Of a DNA stretch of 64,000 bases, positions 18,054-27,330 are shown piece after piece. This stretch comes from Pseudomonadota bacterium (GTDB taxonomy: Bacteria > Pseudomonadota > Gammaproteobacteria > Burkholderiales > Burkholderiaceae_C): positions 89,263 to 153,262 of the forward strand of contig JAFEEG010000012.1 in the NCBI GenBank assembly GCA_018241225.1. Reading direction: 5' to 3'. The notes below the pieces were generated by a model. The model ran no database searches. It saw nothing but the letters and a program-made list of their open reading frames with translations, and was not told where the DNA came from. Position 1 is the stretch's first letter; each line of letters begins with the position of its first letter. Both the position numbers and the translations under genes were made by a program.

Positions 18054-19130
18054 ATGAGTTCAACGCTTGACGGCGCGCCGGCCTCGAGGGAGCACGACGT
18101 GTCATCCACATTTCCCGCACCAGCGGGTGCGCTCGACCTCGCGGCCGAGCGCGCTCGTGTTTCCAGGTCCAGCCCGCCGCCGGCCAAGGTGGCCCGCTCC
18201 GGCCCGCTGGCCGACCGGCTGTTCGGCCTGGCTGCCATGCTGGCGGCCGTCCTGACCATGGCGCTGCTGATCGGCATCCTGATCTCGCTGCTCATGGGCG
18301 CCTGGCCCGCCATCCAGAAGTACGGACTGGGCTTTCTCACGCGCAGCGTGTGGGACCCGGTGCAGGAAGACTTCGGCGGCCTGGTGATGATCTACGGCAC
18401 GCTGGCCACTTCTGCCATCGCCCTGATCATTGCGGTGCCGGTGAGCTTCGGCATTGCGCTGTTCCTGACGGAACTCTCTCCCGCCTGGCTCAAGCGCCCG
18501 CTGGGCACGGCCATCGAACTGCTGGCCGCGGTGCCGTCCATCGTGTACGGCATGTGGGGCCTTCTGGTGTTCGGCCCGATCCTCTCGACCTACGTTCAGC
18601 AGCCCCTGCAGAAGCTGCTGGCCGGCGTGCCCTACCTGGGCGCCCTGGTGTCGGGCCCGCCGGTGGGCATCGGCATTCTGTCGGCCGGGATCATCCTGGC
18701 CATCATGATCATCCCCTTCATCGCCTCGGTGATGCGCGACGTGTTCGAAGTCACGCCCGCGCTGCTCAAGGAGTCGGCCTACGGCCTGGGCTCCACCACC
18801 TGGGAGGTGGTCTCGAAGGTGGTGCTGCCCTACACCAAGGCCGGCGTCATCGGCGGCATCATGCTCGGCCTGGGCCGCGCGCTGGGCGAGACCATGGCCG
18901 TCACCTTCGTGATCGGCAACATGAACCAGCTCAATTCGCTGTCGGTGTTCGAGGCGGCCAACAGCATCACCTCGGCCCTGGCCAACGAGTTCGCCGAAGC
19001 CGGCGCCGGCTTGCACCAGGCGGCACTGATGTACCTGGGCCTGGTGCTGTTCTTCATCACTTTTGTCGTGCTGTCGCTGTCCAAGCTGCTGCTGCAGCGC
19101 ATGCAGAAGAGCGAAGGGAAGAAGGCATGA
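18054..19130 (+). CDS. pstC: Phosphate ABC transporter permease PstC
   Basis: 358-residue inner-membrane permease of the Pst importer. About six transmembrane segments start at residue 60 ([20 protein letters not shown]). The EAA-type coupling loop is [20 protein letters not shown], followed by [18 protein letters not shown], typical of PstC. The cytoplasmic N terminus is rather long and Ala/Pro/Ser rich; a later start is possible because the ribosome binding site at 18054 is weak. The gene overlaps pstA by 4 bases (ATGA). Confidence 0.97.
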   Translation: MSSTLDGAPASREHDVSSTFPAPAGALDLAAERARVSRSSPPPAKVARSGPLADRLFGLAAMLAAVLTMALLIGILISLLMGAWPAIQKYGLGFLTRSVWDPVQEDFGGLVMIYGTLATSAIALIIAVPVSFGIALFLTELSPAWLKRPLGTAIELLAAVPSIVYGMWGLLVFGPILSTYVQQPLQKLLAGVPYLGALVSGPPVGIGILSAGIILAIMIIPFIASVMRDVFEVTPALLKESAYGLGSTTWEVVSKVVLPYTKAGVIGGIMLGLGRALGETMAVTFVIGNMNQLNSLSVFEAANSITSALANEFAEAGAGLHQAALMYLGLVLFFITFVVLSLSKLLLQRMQKSEGKKA

Positions 19131-20020
19131 ACCCGAACTCGACCGCGCAACGCCTGCTGGCACAGCAGCAACTGGCCCAGACCCGGGCGGCTCGGTTTTC
19201 CAGCCGCAAGCGCGTCAACCAACTGGCCCTGACCCTGTCGCTGGCCGCCATGGCCTTCGGCGTGTTCTGGCTGATCTGGATCCTGTGGGAAACGCTGCGG
19301 CTGGGCCTGGGCGGCCTGGCCATTGCAACCTTCACGCAGATGACGCCGCCGCCCAATGAGGCAGGCGGCATCCTGAACGCGATCTTCGGCTCGCTGGTGA
19401 TGGTGGCCATTGCCACCTTCGTGGGCACGCCCATCGGCGTGATGGCGGGCATCTACCTGGCCGAGTACAACCCCAAGGGCTGGCTCTCGCGGGTGACGCG
19501 CTTCGTCAACGACATCCTGCTGTCGGCGCCATCCATCGTGATCGGCCTGTTCGTCTATGCCGTCATCGTGGCGCGCTTCAAGAGCTTCTCGGGCATTGCC
19601 GGTGCGGTGGCGCTGGCGCTGATCGTGATTCCGGTGGTGATCCGCACCACCGAGAACATGCTGCAGCTCATTCCGCCCGGCCTGCGCGAAGCGGCCTACG
19701 CGCTGGGCACGCCCAAGTGGAAGGTCATCAGCAGCATCACGCTGCGTGCGGCCCGTGCCGGCGTGGTGACCGGCGTGCTGCTGGCGGTGGCCCGCATCTC
19801 GGGCGAAACCGCGCCGCTGCTGTTCACGGCCCTGAACAACCAGTTCTGGACGGCCGACGTGACGCAGCCGATGGCGAGCCTGCCGGTGACGATCTTCAAG
19901 TTCGCCATGAGCCCGTACGAGAACTGGCAGCAGCTGGCCTGGGCCGGCGTATTCCTGATCACCGTGGCTGTGCTGGCCCTCAACATCCTGGCGCGCGTGC
20001 TGACGCGCTCCAAACACTAA
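19127..20020 (+). CDS. pstA: Phosphate ABC transporter permease PstA
   Basis: 297-residue second permease of the Pst system. It is hydrophobic with about six membrane segments, a coupling loop [19 protein letters not shown] and the conserved [20 protein letters not shown] stretch typical of PstA. The start ATG shares four bases with the pstC stop, so translation is likely coupled. pstB starts 16 bases after its stop. Confidence 0.97.
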   Translation: MNPNSTAQRLLAQQQLAQTRAARFSSRKRVNQLALTLSLAAMAFGVFWLIWILWETLRLGLGGLAIATFTQMTPPPNEAGGILNAIFGSLVMVAIATFVGTPIGVMAGIYLAEYNPKGWLSRVTRFVNDILLSAPSIVIGLFVYAVIVARFKSFSGIAGAVALALIVIPVVIRTTENMLQLIPPGLREAAYALGTPKWKVISSITLRAARAGVVTGVLLAVARISGETAPLLFTALNNQFWTADVTQPMASLPVTIFKFAMSPYENWQQLAWAGVFLITVAVLALNILARVLTRSKH

Positions 20021-20036
20021 AAAAGAGAGATAGATC

Positions 20037-20828
20037 ATGCCTGTCACCCAAGTGAATCAAGCGCAGTCGCCCGAGCGTGCCAAGATCTCGGTCAAGGACC
20101 TGAACTTCTACTACGGCAAGTTCCATGCGCTGAAGAACATCAACCTGGAGATTCCCGAGAACAAGGTCACGGCCTTCATCGGCCCCTCGGGTTGCGGCAA
20201 GTCGACGCTGCTGCGTACCTTCAACCGCATGTTCGAGCTCTACCCCGAGCAGCGCGCGGAAGGCACGATCGCGCTGGACGGCGAGAACCTGCTGACCTCC
20301 AAGCAGGACGTGGCCCTGATCCGCGCCAAGGTCGGCATGGTGTTCCAGAAGCCCACGCCGTTCCCGATGTCGATCTACGACAACATCGCCTTCGGCGTGA
20401 AGCTGTTCGAGAACCTCTCGGCTTCCGAAATGGACGACCGCGTGGAATGGGCACTGAAGAAGGCGGCCCTGTGGACCGAAGTGCGCGACAAGCTGCAGCA
20501 AAGCGGCTCGGGTCTTTCGGGCGGACAGCAGCAGCGCCTGTGCATTGCGCGCGGCATCGCCATCAAGCCCGAAGTGCTGCTGCTGGACGAGCCCTGCTCG
20601 GCGCTGGACCCGATCTCCACCGCGAAGATCGAAGAGCTGATCGCCGAGCTCAAGAGCGAATACACCGTGGTCATCGTGACCCACAACATGCAGCAGGCGG
20701 CACGCTGCAGCGACTACACCGCCTACATGTACCTGGGCGACCTGATCGAGTTCGGTGCCACCGAGCAGATGTTCTTCAAGCCCAAGCGCAAGGAGACCGA
20801 GGACTACATCACCGGTCGCTTCGGCTGA
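20037..20828 (+). CDS. pstB: Phosphate ABC transporter ATP-binding protein PstB
   Basis: 263-residue ATPase subunit. Walker A is GPSGCGKST (residues 49-57), Q loop at [15 protein letters not shown] signature LSGGQQQR near residue 160, Walker [13 protein letters not shown] near 181, and switch His in [10 protein letters not shown]. The C-terminal [10 protein letters not shown] is typical of PstB. It powers phosphate import through PstC/PstA. Confidence 0.98.
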   Translation: MPVTQVNQAQSPERAKISVKDLNFYYGKFHALKNINLEIPENKVTAFIGPSGCGKSTLLRTFNRMFELYPEQRAEGTIALDGENLLTSKQDVALIRAKVGMVFQKPTPFPMSIYDNIAFGVKLFENLSASEMDDRVEWALKKAALWTEVRDKLQQSGSGLSGGQQQRLCIARGIAIKPEVLLLDEPCSALDPISTAKIEELIAELKSEYTVVIVTHNMQQAARCSDYTAYMYLGDLIEFGATEQMFFKPKRKETEDYITGRFG

Positions 20829-20860
20829 CACAGGGAAAGAGGCAAGGCAAAGGACAAAAC

Positions 20861-21562
20861 ATGACTGAAAAGCACCTTTCAAGCCAGTTCGACAGCGAGC
20901 TCAACGGCGTGTCTTCGCGCGTGATGGAGCTCGGCGGCATGGTCGAGTCGCAGATTCACCAGGCGATCTATTCGCTGGCGCAGTTCGACTCCGACGCGGC
21001 CGACCGCGTGATTGAGACCGAGAACCGGGTCAATGCCCTGGAAATCGAGATCGACCGCGAGCTGTCGTCCATCATCGCCCGGCGCCAGCCCACGGCGCGC
21101 GACCTGCGCCTGCTGATCGCCATCTCCAAGACCACCGCCAACCTCGAGCGCGTGGGCGACGAAGCCCACAAGATGGCGCGCATGGTCAAGTCGATCATCG
21201 AGAGCGGCTCGGCCCGTGCGCTGCCCTCTACCGAGCTGCGCGTGGCGGCCGACCTGGCCTCGGGCCTGCTGCGCAAGGCGCTGGACGCCTTTGCCCGGCT
21301 GGACGTGGCCGCGGCGGTGTCGATCCTCAAGGACGACGACCTGATCGATGCCGAGTTCGACGGCTTCGTGCGCAAGCTGGTCACCTACATGATGGAAGAT
21401 CCGCGCACCATCTCGGCCAGCCTGGACCTGCTGTTCCTGGCCAAGGCCATCGAGCGCATCGGCGACCACGCCAAGAACATCGCCGAATTCATCATCTATA
21501 TCGTCAAGGGCGCCGACGTGCGGCACACTTCCATCACGGAAGTGGAATCAGCAGTGCAATGA
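20861..21562 (+). CDS. phoU: Phosphate signalling protein PhoU
   Basis: 233-residue PhoU with two three-helix bundles. Each bundle carries the metal-binding signature: ERVGDEAHKMARM in the first half and ERIGDHAKNIAEF in the second. PhoU links the Pst transporter to PhoR and prevents signalling when phosphate is plentiful. The ATG lies 32 bases after pstB with an AGGACA upstream, so it belongs to the pst operon. Confidence 0.97.
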   Translation: MTEKHLSSQFDSELNGVSSRVMELGGMVESQIHQAIYSLAQFDSDAADRVIETENRVNALEIEIDRELSSIIARRQPTARDLRLLIAISKTTANLERVGDEAHKMARMVKSIIESGSARALPSTELRVAADLASGLLRKALDAFARLDVAAAVSILKDDDLIDAEFDGFVRKLVTYMMEDPRTISASLDLLFLAKAIERIGDHAKNIAEFIIYIVKGADVRHTSITEVESAVQ

Positions 21563-21638
21563 AACATACCCCCATGCTCCGCCGCTTCGCGGGTCGCTGC
21601 CCCCCGAGGGGGTTCTTTCATCTTGGGGCGGCCCGGCA
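21563..21638. repeat. GC-rich palindromic (REP-like) intergenic element
   Basis: The phoU-phoB gap holds CGCCGCTTCGCGG and CCCCCCGAGGGGG palindromes followed by TTCTTTC. A related element with GCTTCGC and CCCCTTCGAGGGGG blocks lies between flgH and flgI. Similar elements are common between genes in comamonads. It may attenuate transcription from the pst operon into phoB. Confidence 0.55.
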
Positions 21639-22331
21639 ATGAAGAAGCCAAGAGTCCTGATCGTCGAAGACGAGTCCTCGATCGCCGAGCTGATCGCGGT
21701 CAACCTGCGTCATAACGGCTTCGACCCCATCTGGGCCGAGGACGGCGATGCCGCCCAGCGCGAGATCGACACCCTGGTGCCCGACCTGATCCTGCTGGAC
21801 TGGATGCTGCCCGGCCAGAGCGGCCTGGTGCTGGCCCGCCAATGGCGAAAAGAGGCGCGTACCAAGGCCATCCCGATCCTGATGCTCACGGCGCGCGGCG
21901 ATGAGCCGGACAAGATCGCCGGGCTGGACGCCGGGGCCGACGACTACATCACCAAGCCGTTCTCCACGCAGGAAATGCTGGCGCGCATCCGCGCCGTGCT
22001 GCGTCGCCGGGCGCCCGAGACCACCACCGAGCGGGTGGAAATCGGCGAGTTGGCGCTCGACGCCGCCACGCACCGGGTCACATGGCAGGGCACGCCCCTG
22101 AAGGTGGGCCCCACTGAATTCAAGCTGCTGGCGCACCTGATGCGCCATGCCGAGCGAGTTCACAGCCGTGCGCAACTGCTCGACAAGGTGTGGGGCGACC
22201 ATGTCTATATCGAGGAGCGCACGGTCGACGTGCACGTCAAGCGCCTGCGCGAATCGCTGGGATCCGCCTCGGCAATGATCGAGACGGTGCGCGGTGCCGG
22301 CTACCGCCTCACCGCGCAAGCCACCGTCTGA
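21639..22331 (+). CDS. phoB: Phosphate regulon response regulator PhoB
   Basis: 230-residue OmpR/PhoB-type regulator. The receiver domain has the acidic pocket EDE (residues 10-12), phospho-acceptor Asp54 (LLDWMLPG) and Lys in YITKPFS. The C-terminal winged helix has LTPTEF-like VGPTEFKLLAHL and the recognition segment RTVDVHVKRLRESL, ending RGAGYRL. It binds the Pho boxes described upstream of pstS, ppx and ppk. Confidence 0.97.
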   Translation: MKKPRVLIVEDESSIAELIAVNLRHNGFDPIWAEDGDAAQREIDTLVPDLILLDWMLPGQSGLVLARQWRKEARTKAIPILMLTARGDEPDKIAGLDAGADDYITKPFSTQEMLARIRAVLRRRAPETTTERVEIGELALDAATHRVTWQGTPLKVGPTEFKLLAHLMRHAERVHSRAQLLDKVWGDHVYIEERTVDVHVKRLRESLGSASAMIETVRGAGYRLTAQATV

Positions 22332-22407
22332 GGGGCCCGCTGCCTTTCTTTTCCGTCGCACCCGCTGCGCGCGTGCGGACCGCTGACTGCCGCTGATAAT
22401 TCCTGCA

Positions 22408-23739
22408 ATGCCTTTTCGCGTTGCCGCCTTCCTTGCTTTCTCCCTGGCTGGCGCCGTGCTGGCCTATGCCACGTTCGGCCGCGTCTGGGCGGGTGCCTGG
22501 GCGGGTGCGGCCATCTGGCTGGTGCTCGACGCCGTGCGGGCCAAGCGCCTGCTGGACGTGATGCGGCATGACGTGGCGGCGCTGCCCACGCGTGGCCATG
22601 GTGTGTGGGGCGAGTTGGCCGAGCGCATCCGCAAGGTGCTGCGAGAGCGCGACAAGCAGATCCGCCAGTCGGACGACCGGCTGCAGGAGTTCCTGGCGGC
22701 CATCCAGGCCTCGCCCAACGGCGTGGTGCTGATCGACGAGCAGGGACGCATTGAGTGGTGCAACCAGACGGCCGCCGGCCAGTTCGGAATCGACGCCAAG
22801 CGCGACCTGCAGCAGCACCTGGCCAACCTGGTGCGCGACCCGGCCTTCGTTGCCTACCTGGCCTCGTGGAACTACAGCCGCGACGTGGTCATCGACGCGC
22901 CTTCGCAGCCGGCCGGACACCGCGGGCACCCGGTTCGCCTGTCCATGCAGGTGCATCCCTATGCCGGCAACCGGCGCATGCTGCTCACGCGCGACATCAC
23001 CGCCCTGGAGCAGGCCGAGACCATGCGTCGCGACTTCGTGGCCAACGTCTCGCACGAGATCCGCACTCCGCTGACGGTGTTGGCGGGCTTCGTGGAGACG
23101 CTGCAGAGCCTGCCGCTGGACGCAGATGAACGAGCCCGCTACCTGCGTCTGATGGCCCAGCAGTCGCATCGGATGGAGACGCTGGTCAACGACCTGCTGA
23201 CCCTGTCGCGCCTCGAGGGCAATGCCGCGCCGCCCAACAGCCACTGGACGCCTGTTCGGGCCTTGCTGGCGCATTGCGAGGAAGAAGCGCGCGCCTTGTC
23301 CAAGCAGATCTCGTCGCAAGGCCACAAGTTCTCGTTCTCGCAAGAGGCAGACTCGGAGATCTCCGGTGCACCGGTGGAGCTTCAAAGCGCCATGTCCAAC
23401 CTGCTGAGCAATGCCATCCGCTACACGCCCGGTGGCGGCGAGATCGCGGTGTCGTGGCGCCTCCTGCCCGACGGCCGCGGCGAATACGCAGTGCGAGACA
23501 CCGGGCCCGGCGTTGCCGCCGAACACATTCCGCGCCTGACCGAGCGCTTCTACCGGGTCGACCGCAGCCGTTCGCGTGAAACCGGCGGCACTGGCCTGGG
23601 GTTGGCCATCGTCAAGCACATTGCCCAGCGCCACGGCGGCGAACTGCGCATCGAGAGCACCGTGGGCAAGGGCTCGCGGTTTGCCCTGGTGCTGCCGGTG
23701 GCGCGAGTGCGCCAGGCGGCCGTCAAGGCGCGGGCCTGA
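22408..23739 (+). CDS. phoR: Phosphate regulon sensor histidine kinase PhoR
   Basis: 443-residue membrane kinase. A hydrophobic N terminus (residues 4-42, probably a helical hairpin) is followed by a short charged linker, a PAS domain (about 90-190, PNGVVLIDEQGRIEWCN), and HisKA with H box FVANVSHEIRTPL, phospho-acceptor His216. The ATPase domain has N box NLLSNAIRYTP, G1 DTGPGVAAEHI, F box RFYRVD and G2 GGTGLGLAIVKHI. Partner of PhoB. Its last 17 bases overlap the convergent MATE gene. Confidence 0.97.
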   Translation: MPFRVAAFLAFSLAGAVLAYATFGRVWAGAWAGAAIWLVLDAVRAKRLLDVMRHDVAALPTRGHGVWGELAERIRKVLRERDKQIRQSDDRLQEFLAAIQASPNGVVLIDEQGRIEWCNQTAAGQFGIDAKRDLQQHLANLVRDPAFVAYLASWNYSRDVVIDAPSQPAGHRGHPVRLSMQVHPYAGNRRMLLTRDITALEQAETMRRDFVANVSHEIRTPLTVLAGFVETLQSLPLDADERARYLRLMAQQSHRMETLVNDLLTLSRLEGNAAPPNSHWTPVRALLAHCEEEARALSKQISSQGHKFSFSQEADSEISGAPVELQSAMSNLLSNAIRYTPGGGEIAVSWRLLPDGRGEYAVRDTGPGVAAEHIPRLTERFYRVDRSRSRETGGTGLGLAIVKHIAQRHGGELRIESTVGKGSRFALVLPVARVRQAAVKARA

Positions 23740-25108
23740 GCCAGGCTTGCTGCCCGGCGCGGCGCAGCGTTCGCCACAGCAGGGCGGAAAAGAGCAGCGC
23801 AGTCACCAGCAAGGCCAGGGCCGACATCAGCCAGAAGGCCAGGGGCGAGTGCATGGGTGGCCATGGCCCCAGGCCGTGATAGGCCAGCGCGTAGCTGCCA
23901 CCCAGGCCGACGCCCCACAGCAGCGTGCAATAGATGACCAGCGGCGCCACGGTGATCCGGTAGCAGCGCAGCACGAATACGCACAAGGTCTGGATCGCAT
24001 CGGCCAGGTGATAGAGCGCCGTGGCCAGCAGGAGCACCGACGCAACCGCAATGACTTGCGGGTTGTCGGAATAGATGCCGCCCAGTTGGCGGCGCAGGAG
24101 CAACATGCAGGCGGCCAGCACCAGGGCGCAGCCCACGGCCAGCAGCAGGCCCGTGCGACACGCCTGCCGGGCGCGGGCGGCATCTTGTGCGCCCAGCCAC
24201 CAACTCACGCGGGCGCTGGTGGCAATGGCCAACGACAGCGGCACCATGTAGGCCAGCGCGGTGAGGTTGGATGCGATCTGGTGCGCAGCCGACGCGGCCG
24301 TGCCCAGCCGGGCGATGAACAGCGCCATCAGGGTGAAGGACGTGACCTCGACCAGCACCGCCAGACCCGCAGGAATGCCCAGCCGCGCGAACTGGCGGAT
24401 CTGCCGCCAGTCGGGCGCCTCCATGCGCTGCCAGATTCGGCAGGCCCTGTAGGTTCGTTCATTGCGCAGCAGCCACACGGCGCTGCCCAGCAGCAGCCAG
24501 TTCACCGCCAGCGTGGCCCAGCCGCAGCCCACCAGTCCCATGGCAGGCAGGCCCGCACCGCCAAAGGTGAACCAGATGGAGAGGGGCAGCTTGATGAACA
24601 GTGCGGCGATCTGCAGCACGGTCACAACCTTGGGCAGCCCCAGGCTCTGGCTCAGGGTGCTGAACAGCCGAAAGAGCAGGGCCGGCGCCAGCGCGAAGGC
24701 CAGCACGCCCAGGTAGCGCTCGACTTCCTCGCGCATGGCGTTCGGCACTTCGGTCCAGCGCAGGAGCGAATCGGGGTTCAGCAGGATCGCCATGCCAATG
24801 ACGATGGTGGCAGCGCAAAGGTAGAGCGACTGGCGTACCGATTGCCCCACTTCGTGCTCGCGGCGGGCGCCGTGCAATTCCGCCCACACCGGCAGCAGTG
24901 CCTGCAGCACGCCCATGAGCGAGACGAAAACGCTGATGAAGATGGCCGAGGCCACCGACAGCGCCGCCAGCGCGCCTTCGGCAAACCGGCCTGCAACGAT
25001 GGTGTCGGTAACGCTGAAGGCCATGACCGCAAGCTGGCCCACCAGCACCGTGCCGGCGTGCTGCGCGATGGGCCGCAGGTCGCTGCCGATGCGCGGCCGG
25101 CCCCTCAC
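23723..25108 (-). CDS. MATE family efflux transporter
   Basis: 461-residue protein with about twelve transmembrane segments in two homologous halves, typical of MATE (NorM/DinF-like) cation-coupled exporters. Recognisable blocks are GQLAVMAFSVTDTIVAGRF near the N terminus and GIPAGLAVLVEVTSFTLMAL opening the second half. Substrate unknown. No ATG is available near the N terminus; the start is a GTG at 25106-25108 that overlaps the stop of the upstream gene (GTGA), so the two are translationally coupled. It overlaps phoR by 17 bases at the 3' ends. Confidence 0.9.
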   Translation of the reverse strand: MRGRPRIGSDLRPIAQHAGTVLVGQLAVMAFSVTDTIVAGRFAEGALAALSVASAIFISVFVSLMGVLQALLPVWAELHGARREHEVGQSVRQSLYLCAATIVIGMAILLNPDSLLRWTEVPNAMREEVERYLGVLAFALAPALLFRLFSTLSQSLGLPKVVTVLQIAALFIKLPLSIWFTFGGAGLPAMGLVGCGWATLAVNWLLLGSAVWLLRNERTYRACRIWQRMEAPDWRQIRQFARLGIPAGLAVLVEVTSFTLMALFIARLGTAASAAHQIASNLTALAYMVPLSLAIATSARVSWWLGAQDAARARQACRTGLLLAVGCALVLAACMLLLRRQLGGIYSDNPQVIAVASVLLLATALYHLADAIQTLCVFVLRCYRITVAPLVIYCTLLWGVGLGGSYALAYHGLGPWPPMHSPLAFWLMSALALLVTALLFSALLWRTLRRAGQQAWLRPAP

Positions 25109-26859
25109 GGCGTCAGGCGCTGGTAGAGCAGCAGGTCGTCGGTATTGGCGGTAGGGCGGCGCAGGGTGCGGATCAGGCGCCACTGGTGCAGGTCGATGAT
25201 GTCGTGCAGGCCGCCGATGGCTTCGGGGTTCACCAGCAGCCAGCGGCACCTGGACTCCGGCGTGAGCGCCTGCAGCTTGAACTGGCCGTGGTAGCGCAGC
25301 GCCGCGATGTGCGCGCGCTCGAGTTCGAGCTCGGCGACGCATTCCGGCTGCTCGCCGATCAGGGCCTTCACCGCCTCGACCTGCGGCATGTAGCTGCGGG
25401 CGTAGTCCAGGGGCGGCAGCCACAGCGTCATGACCAGCGTCCAGCACAGGGCGGCTCCGCCGGCCGGCAGCACCAGCGTCTTCCATAGGGCTGCGCGATG
25501 GCGTCCGGTGCGCCAGCGGACCAGCCAGGCCCAGGCGACGGTGGCGGCCACCGCAAAGAGCAGCGCGATGGTGGAGTACTGCGGCACGAAACCAGGCGCC
25601 AGGCGCATCACGTTGGCAAGCGGCTTGGCCGGGACGCCCGTCTGCATCGACACGTAGTAGACCCAGATGATCAGCGCCGAGCCGCTGAAGAACAGCAGGG
25701 TGAACCAGTCGATGAGCGCCGACGCGCTGCGCCGGAAGGTCGGCAGTGCGAAGGCCGACAGGGTGGCCATGGCCGGCAGGGCCAGCAGCAGGGAGCGTTG
25801 AGCAAAGTCGGTAACGAAGGTGGCCACCATCGGAACCAGCATGAACCACAGCGGCACCGCGACATGGCGCGTGCGCAGCTGGCGGCGCCAGCGCCACAGT
25901 GCCCACAGCACCAGCAGCCATGCCGGCCAGGTAAACCAGATGACCAGACGCACCAGGCTGCCCAGTTCGCCGCCCAAGGTTTGCCCGACGCGATCACCGG
26001 GCAGTTCAATGCGCCACTGCACCAGGTCGAGTCCGAAGGCCAGGGCTGCTGCCAGCAGGGTGCCGCCGGCGATCACGGCCAGCGAGACCCCGCCGTAGCC
26101 GTGCGAGTCGCCGTCCTCGTCGTGGGTGTCTTCCTTCCTGGCCTTGGCGCTGCGACCGAGCCATTCGTACGCGGCAAACAGCGCACAGCCGCTGCCGAGG
26201 ATCATGGCCACGCTGGGGCCGCCGCTCAGCGCCATGCCCACCACGCCCAGCACCATGGCGACCGCGCCGGTGCGCAGGCGATACGGGAGCGCAGCCATGC
26301 CATAGAACATGCTCGCCACGAAGAAGAGCTGGGTGAGTGCTGGTGTGGTTTCGTGCCCCAGTTGAGCCAGGCCCAGGCAGGCGATCAGCGCCATCAGGCC
26401 GCCGTCTGCAATGGCGCGGGCGTAGTCCTTGGGGTGGGCCTCGCCGCCAAAGGCAAAGGCCACCGGCTGGGCCCGGGGCGTGCGCGCCAGGTAATAGACC
26501 GCATACCAGGTGGCCGTGAAGGCTCCCCAGAGAAACAGCGCGAAGACGATGCGCACCGCCAGGTCCGCATTGACCCAGGGGGGAGCCAGCTGGATGGCCC
26601 AGGCGCCGGCCCAGTAGGGAACCAGGGCCAGCGTTTCCGGCCGCATGCCCATGAGCAGCGGATCGAACCAGCGCGCGAAGCCGTCTTGCGTCTGGGCCAG
26701 CTCCAGCATGTAGCCAAAGGAGGAGATGTCCTCGCTCTTCCATGGCCCGCGCCCGAGCAAGCCGGGCATGAGGTAGGCCGCGCACAGCAGGATCAGCGCG
26801 AGCCGCGGCAAGCGGCGCACGGCGCTCTGGGCAACGATGGCTGGGGTGGGGTGGTTCAA
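25105..26859 (-). CDS. Polytopic membrane protein, ArnT/PMT-glycosyltransferase-like
   Basis: 584-residue protein with about twelve membrane segments. The N-terminal GRGPWKSEDISSFGYMLE lies just after the first segment. An acidic motif (here ED) in the first periplasmic loop is typical of GT-C enzymes such as ArnT and dolichyl-mannosyltransferase-like proteins, which move sugars from lipid carriers. A charged cytoplasmic loop with DTHDEDGDSHGY is near residue 250. The soluble C-terminal part follows the last segment. Substrate unknown. The best start is a TTG at 26857-26859 giving MNHPTPAIVAQ. It is followed by the MATE gene with a 4-base overlap. Confidence 0.75.
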   Translation of the reverse strand: MNHPTPAIVAQSAVRRLPRLALILLCAAYLMPGLLGRGPWKSEDISSFGYMLELAQTQDGFARWFDPLLMGMRPETLALVPYWAGAWAIQLAPPWVNADLAVRIVFALFLWGAFTATWYAVYYLARTPRAQPVAFAFGGEAHPKDYARAIADGGLMALIACLGLAQLGHETTPALTQLFFVASMFYGMAALPYRLRTGAVAMVLGVVGMALSGGPSVAMILGSGCALFAAYEWLGRSAKARKEDTHDEDGDSHGYGGVSLAVIAGGTLLAAALAFGLDLVQWRIELPGDRVGQTLGGELGSLVRLVIWFTWPAWLLVLWALWRWRRQLRTRHVAVPLWFMLVPMVATFVTDFAQRSLLLALPAMATLSAFALPTFRRSASALIDWFTLLFFSGSALIIWVYYVSMQTGVPAKPLANVMRLAPGFVPQYSTIALLFAVAATVAWAWLVRWRTGRHRAALWKTLVLPAGGAALCWTLVMTLWLPPLDYARSYMPQVEAVKALIGEQPECVAELELERAHIAALRYHGQFKLQALTPESRCRWLLVNPEAIGGLHDIIDLHQWRLIRTLRRPTANTDDLLLYQRLTP

Positions 26860-26907
26860 CGCGGTATTGTGGTCTTGTGTGGCGCCGGACTGGACCGATC
26901 GGGGAAA

Positions 26908-26940
26908 CAAAAAGGGCAGCGCGGTAAACCGGGCTGCCCT
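26908..26940 (-). terminator. Intrinsic terminator of rpmE
   Basis: AGGGCAGC (26933-26940 on the minus strand) pairs with GCTGCCCT (26913-26920), loop of 12, followed by TTTTTG on the minus strand. It begins 19 bases after the rpmE stop. Confidence 0.9.
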
Positions 26941-26959
26941 CGTGCGAGAAGCGAGTGCC

Positions 26960-27217
26960 TTACTTGGCGGCAGTCTTGCCGAAGCGGTTGCGGAACCGCT
27001 CGACGCGGCCACCCATGTTGTCCACCGACTTTTGCGTGCCGGTGTAGAAGGGGTGCGATTCGCTGGAGGTGTCCAGCTTGAACAGGGGCAGTTCGCGGCC
27101 GTCGTCGGTCTTGCCCATTTCCTTGGTGTTCACGCAGGAACGGGTCACGAACTTGAAGCCGTTCGACAGGTCGACGAACAGAACTTCACGGTAATTGGGG
27201 TGGATGCCTTCTTTCAT
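26960..27217 (-). CDS. rpmE2: 50S ribosomal protein L31 type B
   Basis: 85-residue L31 of the type B (zinc-free) class: MKEGIHPNYREVLFVDLSN, then SHPFYTGTQK near residue 54 and a basic C terminus. The CxxC pairs of type A L31 are missing; only one Cys (SCVNTKE) is present. AAGGAAAG precedes the ATG. Followed by its own terminator. Confidence 0.96.
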   Translation of the reverse strand: MKEGIHPNYREVLFVDLSNGFKFVTRSCVNTKEMGKTDDGRELPLFKLDTSSESHPFYTGTQKSVDNMGGRVERFRNRFGKTAAK

Positions 27218-27330
27218 GGTCTTTCCTTGAGGTCAAATGCGAGAGCCACGGCACGCAAGGAAGGCGGCTGCACTTTTCGCTGTTAGCCTTCCATTATCGC
27301 ATATTGAGCGCTTCCCGGAAAGATTTCATC

